A program made the translations under genes and the position numbers. The notes beneath the pieces are model-generated. The model worked only from the letters and a program-made list of their open reading frames with translations. It did not search any database and had not been told where the DNA came from. From DATFEN01 sp035691285 (GTDB taxonomy: Bacteria > Acidobacteriota > Vicinamibacteria > Fen-336), in NCBI GenBank assembly GCA_035691285.1, contig DASSJI010000238.1, forward strand, positions 1 through 13,603: DNA of 13,603 bases. The letters are read 5' to 3'. The first letter of the stretch is position 1; each line of letters opens with the position of its first letter. This document shows positions 5,149-13,603 of the stretch, one piece after another.

Positions 5149-6984
5149 ATGCCGGAGCTGAAGGCAGCGCTCGGGGTCGCGACGGCCGCGGCCCTCCGCG
5201 CCGGCGAGACGCTGCGCGCCGACCTCCACCGCGCAGGCGGGCCGCGCGGCCACGCGGACAAGGCCGAGGCCGACACCGAGGCGGAGATCGCGATCCGCGA
5301 AGCGCTGGCGCAGGCCTTCCCCGGCTGGGGCTACCTGGGCGAGGAGACCGGACGCTCGGCGCCTGTCGCCGGCGCGCCCGTGTGGCTCGTCGATCCCAAC
5401 GACGGCACGCGCGACTACCTGCTCGGCCGCCGCGGCAGCGCGGTCTCCATCGGACTCGTGCGCGACGGGCGGCCGGTGCTCGGCGTCGTCTACGCGTTCG
5501 CGTATCCGGACGACCGCGGCGACCTGTTCGCGTGGGCCGAGGGCTGCGGCCCGCTGCGGCGCAACGGCGTGCCGGCGGCCGCTCGCCCGCCCGAGGCCCT
5601 GGGGGCCGCCGACGTCGTGCTCGTCTCGAGCGGCGGCGATCGCGACCCGACCATGAACCTGCGGTGCTCCGAGCCGGCCCGCTACCGGACGGTGCCGAGC
5701 ATCGCTCATCGCCTGTCCCTCGTCGCGTCGGGCGAGGCCGCCGCGGCCACGTCGCTGCTCGGACCGAAGTCCTGGGACCTGGCGGCGGGACACGCGCTGG
5801 TGCGTGGCGCGGGCGGGTTGGTCGTCGACGAGGCCGGCCGTGAGATCGCCTACGCGGCGGACGGCTGGGGCGTCGTGGCGAAGGCGTTCGCCGGAAGCTC
5901 CGCCGTGGCCCGCGACCTCGCGAGCCGAGACTGGCAGAGCGCGCAGCACGAGGAGTGGGGAGACGAGGAGGCGCCCATTCGGCTGCGTCGAGGCCAGTCG
6001 ATCGGCGATCCCGGACTGCTCTGCCGCGCCCAGGGCTGCCTGCTGGGGCAGCTCGCGGGTGACAGCCTCGGCTCCCTGGTCGAGTTCCAGAGCGCCGCCG
6101 AGATCGCCCGCAGCTACCCCGAGGGCCCTGGCCGCCTCGAGGACGGCGGCGTCTTCGACACCCTCGCGGGACAGCCGACAGACGACTCGGAGATGGCCCT
6201 GGCGCTGGCGCGCTCTCTCGTCGCCCACGGCCGCTTCGACGGCGCCCGAGTGGTGGACGCCTATCGCCGCTGGGCGCGCTCGGAGCCCTTCGACATCGGC
6301 ACCACGACGCGCGCAGCGCTGAGCGGCTACCTGCTGGGCGACAGCCAGGCCAACGGGTCGCTGATGCGGGTGAGCCCGCTGGCCATCTTCGGGCACGCGC
6401 TACCGGCTGCCCGGCTGGCGGAGCTGGCGCGCGAAGACAGCGCGCTGACGCACCCGCATCCAGTGTGCCGCGACGCCGTGGCGGCCTACGTGGTGGCCGC
6501 CGCACACGCGATCCATGCAGGCGCGGGCGCGCCGGCCGTCGTCGCGGCGGGGCTCGATTGGGCGCGGGCGTCGGCCCGTCCGGAGGTGGTCGAGTCGCTC
6601 GAGGCCGCCCGCCACGAGCCCCCACGCTGCGACGGGGACTCCCAGGGCTGGGTACGGATCGCGCTGCAGAACGCCTTCTACGAGCTGCTCCACGCCGCCA
6701 CTCTCGAGGAAGGCGTCCGCCGCACCGTGTCCCGCGGCGGCGACACCGACACGAACGCCGCGATCGCGGGCGCGCTGCTCGGCGCCGTCCACGGGCGCGA
6801 GGCGGTGCCGGCCCAGTGGCGCCAGGCGATCCTGAGCTGCCGGCCTCACCCGGAGCGGGCCCGGCGCGTGCGCGGGCGGACCTACTGGCCCGTGGACGCG
6901 CTCGAGCTGGCGGAGCGGCTGCTGCTGGCGGCATCCGCTTCGCTGAGCCCTGCGCGAGCCCGTCCGCGTCGACGAGCGCGCTGA
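5149..6984 (+). CDS. Inositol-monophosphatase-type phosphatase fused to ADP-ribosylglycohydrolase
   Basis: This 611-residue protein has two enzyme domains. Residues 1-262 form an IMPase/CysQ-type metal-dependent phosphatase: GEETG (64-68), the metal-binding VDPNDGT (81-87, D82 and D85), and WDLAAG (209-214, D210), with AGGLVVDEAG after it. Residues 285-590 form an ADP-ribosylglycohydrolase of the DraG/ARH group. It carries GCLLGQLAGDSLG (296-308), TDDSEM (344-349, D345 and D346), NGSLMR (402-407), and GGDTDTNAAIAGALLGA (530-546, D532, D534, T535). All the aspartates that bind the two magnesium ions in ARH enzymes are present, so both halves look active. A short acidic linker (about 265-276) joins them; the tail is arginine-rich. 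There is no signal peptide, so it should be cytosolic. The ATG at 5149 is preceded by AGGA (5141-5144). Substrate is unknown; phosphorylated ADP-ribose or NADP-derived compounds are plausible. The stop is one base from that of the convergent SDR gene. Confidence 0.93.
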   Translation: MPELKAALGVATAAALRAGETLRADLHRAGGPRGHADKAEADTEAEIAIREALAQAFPGWGYLGEETGRSAPVAGAPVWLVDPNDGTRDYLLGRRGSAVSIGLVRDGRPVLGVVYAFAYPDDRGDLFAWAEGCGPLRRNGVPAAARPPEALGAADVVLVSSGGDRDPTMNLRCSEPARYRTVPSIAHRLSLVASGEAAAATSLLGPKSWDLAAGHALVRGAGGLVVDEAGREIAYAADGWGVVAKAFAGSSAVARDLASRDWQSAQHEEWGDEEAPIRLRRGQSIGDPGLLCRAQGCLLGQLAGDSLGSLVEFQSAAEIARSYPEGPGRLEDGGVFDTLAGQPTDDSEMALALARSLVAHGRFDGARVVDAYRRWARSEPFDIGTTTRAALSGYLLGDSQANGSLMRVSPLAIFGHALPAARLAELAREDSALTHPHPVCRDAVAAYVVAAAHAIHAGAGAPAVVAAGLDWARASARPEVVESLEAARHEPPRCDGDSQGWVRIALQNAFYELLHAATLEEGVRRTVSRGGDTDTNAAIAGALLGAVHGREAVPAQWRQAILSCRPHPERARRVRGRTYWPVDALELAERLLLAASASLSPARARPRRRAR

Positions 6985-6985
6985 C

Positions 6986-7798
6986 CTATCCCCCCTCTTC
7001 GAACCCCGGGTACAGGCACATCCCGCCGTCCACGTAGATATTGGCGCCGGTGATGTAGTCGGAGGCGTCGGAGGCGAGGAAGACGGCGGCCTTGCCGATG
7101 TCCTCGACCTCGCCGATCCGCTTGTACGGGATCAGCTTGTACAGGGCCTGCAGCGCCTCGGGCGTCTCCCACGCGGGTCGGTTGATCGGAGTCTTGATCG
7201 CTCCGGGGCAGATGCTGTTCACGCGGATCTTCTTCGGCGCGTATTCCTGGGCGAGGCTCTGCATCAAGAGCATCACGCCGCCCTTCGAAGCCGCGTAATT
7301 GACGTGGCCCGCCCACGGGATGCGGTCGTGGACCGAGGACATGCAGATGATCTTGCCGAGGGCCGACGATAGCTCCGGCTGCGGGCCGCGGCGCAGGAAC
7401 TCGCGCACTGCCTCGCGGGCGCACAGGAACTGGCCGGTCAGGTTCACGTCGAGCACGAACTGCCAGTCCTTCAAGCTCATGTCGTGGAACGCGGCGTCCT
7501 TCTGCAGGCCCGCGTTGTTGACGAGGATGTCGATGGAGCCCCAGGCGTCGATCATCTGGCGGAACATCGCCTGGACCTGGTCCTCCCTGGCGACGTCGGC
7601 CCGGATCGCCATGGCCCGCCCGCCGCCGGCGTTGATCTCCTTGACGACGGCGCTCGCGACCTCGTCGTTGGCGACGTAGTTCACGACCACCGCTGCCCCG
7701 GCGCCCGCCAGCGCTCGGGCCACGCCGGCCCCGATCCCGGAGTTGGCGCCGGTCACGAGCGCGCGCTGGCCCTTGAGGCTCAAGTTCATCCCGCTCAT
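6986..7798 (-). CDS. SDR family oxidoreductase, glucose-1-dehydrogenase-like
   Basis: This 270-residue classical short-chain dehydrogenase/reductase has the Rossmann motif VTGANSGIG near the N-terminus, LVNNAGLQ after the fourth strand, and the catalytic Ser-Tyr-Lys set in MSSVHDRIPW...NYAASKGG. The stretches MSSVH.RIPW, YAASKGGV, EYAPK.IRVN, CPGAI.TPIN and the ending YVDGGMCLYPGF closely follow Bacillus-type glucose 1-dehydrogenases, which oxidise glucose to gluconolactone with NAD(P). The sugar specificity is inferred, since many SDRs with this pattern act on other alcohols. The ATG at 7798 is chosen because AGGAG (7812-7808) lies nine bases upstream. A GTG at 7840 would add 14 residues with no SDR character, and ATG 7789 is another option. 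It is divergent from the glycosidase gene and shares its 5' region, which fits a common sugar pathway. Confidence 0.92.
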   Translation of the reverse strand: MSGMNLSLKGQRALVTGANSGIGAGVARALAGAGAAVVVNYVANDEVASAVVKEINAGGGRAMAIRADVAREDQVQAMFRQMIDAWGSIDILVNNAGLQKDAAFHDMSLKDWQFVLDVNLTGQFLCAREAVREFLRRGPQPELSSALGKIICMSSVHDRIPWAGHVNYAASKGGVMLLMQSLAQEYAPKKIRVNSICPGAIKTPINRPAWETPEALQALYKLIPYKRIGEVEDIGKAAVFLASDASDYITGANIYVDGGMCLYPGFEEGG

Positions 7799-7807
7799 CG
7801 AGGCTTG

Positions 7808-7812
7808 CTCCT
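7808..7812 (-). promoter_or_regulatory. Ribosome binding site of the SDR gene
   Basis: On the minus strand this reads AGGAG, nine bases before ATG at 7798. It is the best Shine-Dalgarno match near the 5' end of the gene and decides between three possible starts (7840 GTG, 7798 ATG, 7789 ATG). Confidence 0.55.
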
Positions 7813-7841
7813 GTTCCAGGAAGGCGTAACGTAGCACCACG

Positions 7842-7881
7842 GGCGCGCTATTCCCAGGCTCGGCGCGGGAATAGCGGCGCC
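7842..7881. promoter_or_regulatory. Large inverted repeat, probable operator between SDR and glycosidase genes
   Basis: CGCTATTCCC (7846-7855) is repeated as its exact reverse complement GGGAATAGCG (7867-7876), separated by 11 bases. If G7876 is bulged, five more outer pairs form (GGCGC 7842-7846 with GCGCC 7877-7881), giving a 14-pair imperfect arm. The arm centres are 21 bases apart, two turns of the helix, as expected for a dimeric or tetrameric regulator binding one face of the DNA. Its AT-containing core stands out from the GC-rich surroundings. The flanking genes are divergent, so it cannot be an ordinary terminator for either. It could alternatively form a hairpin in a leader RNA of the SDR gene. 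The regulator is unknown and is not encoded in this window. Confidence 0.6.
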
Positions 7882-7896
7882 TCGCGTCGCGATCGG

Positions 7897-7910
7897 GCGG
7901 TCATGACCGC
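7897..7910. promoter_or_regulatory. Perfect 14-bp palindrome, possible second operator
   Basis: GCGGTCATGACCGC is a perfect two-fold symmetric site in the middle of the 150-base region between the divergent SDR and glycosidase genes, 20 bases right of the larger inverted repeat. A 14-bp perfect palindrome is unusual in so short an intergenic stretch, and its form resembles operators of helix-turn-helix dimers. No family can be assigned to it. Confidence 0.45.
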
Positions 7911-8022
7911 ATCCCATTGCCTGTCCCCGTCGTTCCGCGCGACCGGGCCGCTCCCCAAGCGGGCTCCGGCGGGGCTGGGCGGAGAGCATAATGGCCACGA
8001 CCATAAAGACGTACGGGAAGTG

Positions 8023-8027
8023 GGAGG
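8023..8027 (+). promoter_or_regulatory. Ribosome binding site of the glycosidase gene
   Basis: GGAGG lies five bases before ATG at 8033, the strongest Shine-Dalgarno near this gene. It favours 8033 over the upstream ATG at 7991, which has GGAG (7981-7984) six bases before it. That upstream ATG also overlaps a -10-like CATAAT (7987-7992); if that hexamer is a real promoter element, the transcript would begin downstream of 7991. Confidence 0.5.
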
Positions 8028-8032
8028 TCCGG

Positions 8033-10813
<2,781 letters not shown>

Positions 10814-10844
10814 GCAGCCGGCGTCGCCGCCCGTTGCTGCGGCC

Positions 10845-13603
10845 CTACGGCACGCCGCCCAGCGCCTCGCCCGTGCGGGCGGCGGCGATGGCCCTCAGGG
10901 CCGCGTCGGCCGCCCGGCGGACGTCTTCGTCGGCGGCGTTGCGGGCCGCCTCGGCCAGCGGCTGGGCGTGGCCGGCGTCGAAGATCCACAGCGTGCCGAG
11001 CGCGGCCGCCTTCACCTGCGGATCGGGGTCCTCGAGCCGGTCCTGGACGAGAGCAAAGCCCTCGACGACGCCGACCTGGCCTCGGGCGAGGAGCTGCGGC
11101 AGCGTGGACACGGCCGCCGCCCGAGCGGTCCCCGACGGCCCCGACCTCATCTCGCGCTCCAGGCAGGCGCGGGCCTCCGGAGTGCCCTGGACCGAGAGCG
11201 CCAGCGACGCGACGGCGCGCACGTCGTCCCGCGCGTCGGCGAGGTGCGAGCACAGGCTCTCGGCGGCCGGCGCGCCCAGGCCCGCCATCAGCGACACCGC
11301 GTTGCGATGGAGGCGCTTCACCCGGAGCGCGTCCGCGTCCTCGAGGCTCATCGTCTGGAAGTAGGCGCTCACGACTCCCGGATCCTGCGTCGCCGCGAGG
11401 CAGGCGATGTCCGGAGCGCTGACCTCGGGCGCCCGGACGCGCTCGAGGAGGTCCGCCACCGCGCCGCCGCCGCACTGGCCGCGAAAGGCGTCGATGCGGA
11501 TCAGGTCCGGCTCGGCGCGCAGCGACTCCGCGACGGGCTCGACGACGTGGAGGCTTGGGCGCGTCCCTCGCCAGGCCAGGACGCTCGCCGCGACGACGGC
11601 CAGAGCCGCGACGCCCTGGGCGATGCGCTTCCAGGGCAGCGGCTCCCGGACCGACGCCGGAGGCCGAAGCAGCGTCCGGGATGCTCCCCTGGCGATGTCG
11701 TTCCAATCCGGCTCGACCGGAGCCGAGCCCGGCGCGCGGGCCGTCCGCAGCGTCGGCGTCGCAGTGGCGGGCTGGGGCGCCTGCGCTCGGATCGTCTGCG
11801 GCTTGAGTCGCAGCCGCGGCTCCGGCCGCTCGGGCTCCCAATCGAGATGCCAGGAGCGCACGGCGCGCTCCGTGCCGCCCGTCACGAGACGGTGATCGCC
11901 GGGCACGAGGGCGGCGGCCAGGAGCGGCGCGGGGTGGGAGAGCGCGCGCACCACCTCGCGCCGGGACACGGCCCAGAGGCGCGCGGTGCCGTCGCGGCTC
12001 GCCGAGACGAGGAAGCGGCCGTCGCCCGTGAAGGCCACCGTGGTGACCTCGGCGGCGTGGCCTTCGAGGACCGCCGTCTCGCGCCGCGCACTGGCGTCCC
12101 AGAGGCGCAGGGTCGCATCGGCACCGCCCGACGCGAAGAGCAGCCCTGTCGGCGCCACCGCCACCGCGGTGACGTTGCCGCGGTGGCCGCCCAGCGCGGC
12201 GATCGGGGCGCCGGACTCGGCGTCCCAGAGCCGCAGCGTCCCGTCCCAGCTCCCGCTGACGACGACGCGGCCGTCGGGGCTGAAGGCCACCGCGGACACG
12301 GGCCCTCGGTGTCCCTGGAGCGTCTTCTCCGGCGAGCCGTCGGCGCGCCAGAGCCGGAGCGTCTGGTCCAGGCTTCCGCTCGCGACGCGCCGGCCGTCGG
12401 GCGCCACGGCCAGGGCGACGACGTAGCCGCCATGGCCGCGACACTCGCCGTGCGCCTTCCCCTCCACGGCGTTCCAGAGTCGGAGCGTCCCATCCCAGCT
12501 CCCGCTGACGAGACGATGTCCCACGGGGAAGGCCGCGAGCGCCGACACCGGCCCCTCGTGCCCGAGGAGGACGCGCGGCTCGCCGCCGTCCGGCGGGACG
12601 AGGCGAAGCGTCCGATCCGTTCCTCCCGAGGCCACGAGCTCCCTGGACGCGACCAGCGCCAGGACCTGGTCGTCGTGGCGCGCGAGCACGCGATCCTCCC
12701 AGGCGCCGGCCAGGGCCCCGCGCGGCAGGCGGTCCGCGAGGCTCGCCCATACCGCGAGCGCCGCCGGCGCGCGGCCGAAGCCGGGGATCGCGCGCGCGGC
12801 TCGAGCCGCGTCCAGGGCCCTGTCGAGATCGGCCGCCTCGAGGTGCGCCCGCGCCTCGGCGAGCCGTGTCTCGAACTCGCCCTGACGCTGCTGCGCCTCG
12901 ATGGACGAGGTCGGGCGTGAGAGGGCCGGCGCCGGCAGGCGCGCCTGCTCCGGCACCGCGAGCCGCGAGACCGTGGAGCCGTGGCCGAGCACCAGCTCGA
13001 GCCCTGAAGGCGCGACGGCCGTGACCGCGGCGTCGAGGCGGACGACGGCGTGCAGGGACCCGGCCGACAGGTCGTAGAAGCGCAGGCCGCGGTCCTGGCT
13101 GCCCGCGACGAGGAAGCGGCCGCGCGTCTCGAACGCCAGGCACGTCACGGCCTGGGTCGGCCCCAGCCACACGGTCGGCGGCCCTTCGGCGTCCCATGGC
13201 CAGAGCCGGACGCTGCGGTCCTCGGAGCCGGAGGCGAGCCTCTGCCGCTCCTCGTCCAACGCGACGGCGTTGACGCGGCTCGTGTGGCCTCGGTGGACGG
13301 CGACCGCTCGCCCCGTGCCCGCGTCCCACACCCGGACGGTGCCGTCGCGGCCGCCGGAGACGATCCGGGTCGGGCCGACGGCCACCGCGAGCACCGCGTC
13401 CTCGTGGCCCTCGAGGGTTCGTGCGCACTGCCCCCCGGCGAGGTCGAAGACGCGGACGGTGCGATCGCTCGAGCCGACGACCGCCTGGCGGCCGTCGGGC
13501 GCGATCGCGACGCAGAGCGGCGAGCCTCCGGTCCGGGCGAAGGCCCGCACCGGTCGTCCCTGGTGAAGGTCGAAGACGCGCAGCGGCGCGTCCTCCGCCG
13601 CCC
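10845..13603 (-). CDS. WD40 repeat - transmembrane - HEAT-like repeat protein, N-terminus beyond window
   Basis: The minus-strand frame is open to the right edge, and the residues beyond 13550 (LRVFDLHQGRPVRAF) still read as a WD40 blade. About 919 residues are visible and the start is missing. Numbering below counts from the GTG at 13550. Residues 1-205 are about five blades of a first propeller. Residues 212-285 are a helical, TPR-like or coiled linker. Residues 290-570 are exactly seven blades of a second propeller (D-G-T-L-R-L-W motifs). Residues 571-637 are a proline/alanine-rich spacer. Residues 641-661 form one membrane helix. Residues 685-895 are alpha-helical HEAT-like repeats (DDVRAVASLAL, DPQVKAAALGTL, DEDVRRAADAALRAI) with four cysteines. 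The propellers and HEAT region should lie on opposite sides of the inner membrane. Bacterial proteins of this sort often begin with a serine/threonine kinase, but that part is not visible. Function unknown; probably scaffolding or signalling. Confidence 0.9.
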   Translation of the reverse strand, partial: AAEDAPLRVFDLHQGRPVRAFARTGGSPLCVAIAPDGRQAVVGSSDRTVRVFDLAGGQCARTLEGHEDAVLAVAVGPTRIVSGGRDGTVRVWDAGTGRAVAVHRGHTSRVNAVALDEERQRLASGSEDRSVRLWPWDAEGPPTVWLGPTQAVTCLAFETRGRFLVAGSQDRGLRFYDLSAGSLHAVVRLDAAVTAVAPSGLELVLGHGSTVSRLAVPEQARLPAPALSRPTSSIEAQQRQGEFETRLAEARAHLEAADLDRALDAARAARAIPGFGRAPAALAVWASLADRLPRGALAGAWEDRVLARHDDQVLALVASRELVASGGTDRTLRLVPPDGGEPRVLLGHEGPVSALAAFPVGHRLVSGSWDGTLRLWNAVEGKAHGECRGHGGYVVALAVAPDGRRVASGSLDQTLRLWRADGSPEKTLQGHRGPVSAVAFSPDGRVVVSGSWDGTLRLWDAESGAPIAALGGHRGNVTAVAVAPTGLLFASGGADATLRLWDASARRETAVLEGHAAEVTTVAFTGDGRFLVSASRDGTARLWAVSRREVVRALSHPAPLLAAALVPGDHRLVTGGTERAVRSWHLDWEPERPEPRLRLKPQTIRAQAPQPATATPTLRTARAPGSAPVEPDWNDIARGASRTLLRPPASVREPLPWKRIAQGVAALAVVAASVLAWRGTRPSLHVVEPVAESLRAEPDLIRIDAFRGQCGGGAVADLLERVRAPEVSAPDIACLAATQDPGVVSAYFQTMSLEDADALRVKRLHRNAVSLMAGLGAPAAESLCSHLADARDDVRAVASLALSVQGTPEARACLEREMRSGPSGTARAAAVSTLPQLLARGQVGVVEGFALVQDRLEDPDPQVKAAALGTLWIFDAGHAQPLAEAARNAADEDVRRAADAALRAIAAARTGEALGGVP
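12066..12563 (-). repeat. Tandem duplication of a two-blade WD40 unit
   Basis: Inside the second propeller two consecutive 83-residue (249-base) units share the pattern GHxGPVSAxAxxPxG, then VSGSWDGTLRLW, then GHxGxVxAxAVAPxG, then ASGxxDxTLRLW. The units are 12563-12315 and 12314-12066 (residues 330-412 and 413-495). The strongest DNA match is 42 bases at 12471-12512 against 12222-12263, about 37 identical, including a 19-base exact run. Blades within one unit are less alike than the same blade in the two units, which points to duplication of a blade pair rather than single blades. Confidence 0.7.

Noticed and set aside
5038..6396. Minus-strand open frames of 452 and 620 codons opposite the phosphatase-ARH fusion
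   Set aside because: They are antisense shadows of a gene with intact catalytic motifs in two domains, and have no coherent domain of their own.
10814..10844. Possible terminator between the convergent glycosidase and WD40 genes
   Set aside because: GCAGC (10814-10818) and GCTGC (10836-10840) can pair, but the stem is only five pairs with a 17-base loop and there is no T-run on either strand.
12066..13603. Periodic DNA repeats at the right end considered as a satellite or CRISPR-like array
   Set aside because: The period is about 123-126 bases (249 for the pair) and matches WD40 blades in an open frame. There are no short identical repeats with unique spacers.

Overview
This window comes from a very GC-rich bacterial chromosome, probably an uncultured or soil-type member of the old Deltaproteobacteria (Myxococcota and relatives) or a similar high-GC lineage. 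Support for this is indirect: GC-biased codons throughout, GTG and TTG starts, a proteobacterial-type ApaG, a large WD40 repeat protein, and an MGH1/GH63-like glucosidase. No rRNA, tRNA, CRISPR array, insertion sequence or phage gene is visible, and gene density is high (about 95% coding).

Layout. (1) 1-3388, plus strand: the right end of a tripartite-efflux operon. It holds the C-terminus of a MacA/HlyD-like periplasmic adaptor, a MacB/LolD-type ATPase, and two tandem paralogous MacB/FtsX-type permeases. (2) 3391-4440, minus strand: apaG followed by a DUF2461 gene, convergent with the efflux operon. (3) 4531-6984, plus strand: a DUF6335-like gene, a small Cys4 protein with no ordinary start codon, and a 611-residue protein joining an inositol-monophosphatase-type phosphatase to an ADP-ribosylglycohydrolase. 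Both active sites look intact. (4) 6986-7798 (minus) and 8033-10813 (plus): a glucose-1-dehydrogenase-like SDR and a large cytosolic MGH1/GH63-like glycosidase. They are divergently transcribed from an intergenic region with two strong inverted repeats. (5) 10845-13603, minus strand: a WD40 - helical linker - seven-bladed WD40 - transmembrane helix - HEAT-like protein whose N-terminus lies beyond the right edge.

How they may work together. The adaptor, ATPase and permease genes form one export system. The glycosidase and SDR may share control and form a short route from intracellular glucoside to glucose to gluconolactone. The most unusual item is the phosphatase-ADP-ribosylglycohydrolase fusion with its two small upstream neighbours. 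It suggests a two-step clean-up of a phosphorylated ADP-ribosyl compound, but its substrate cannot be read from the sequence. All functional statements rest on motif recognition by eye; no database search was run.
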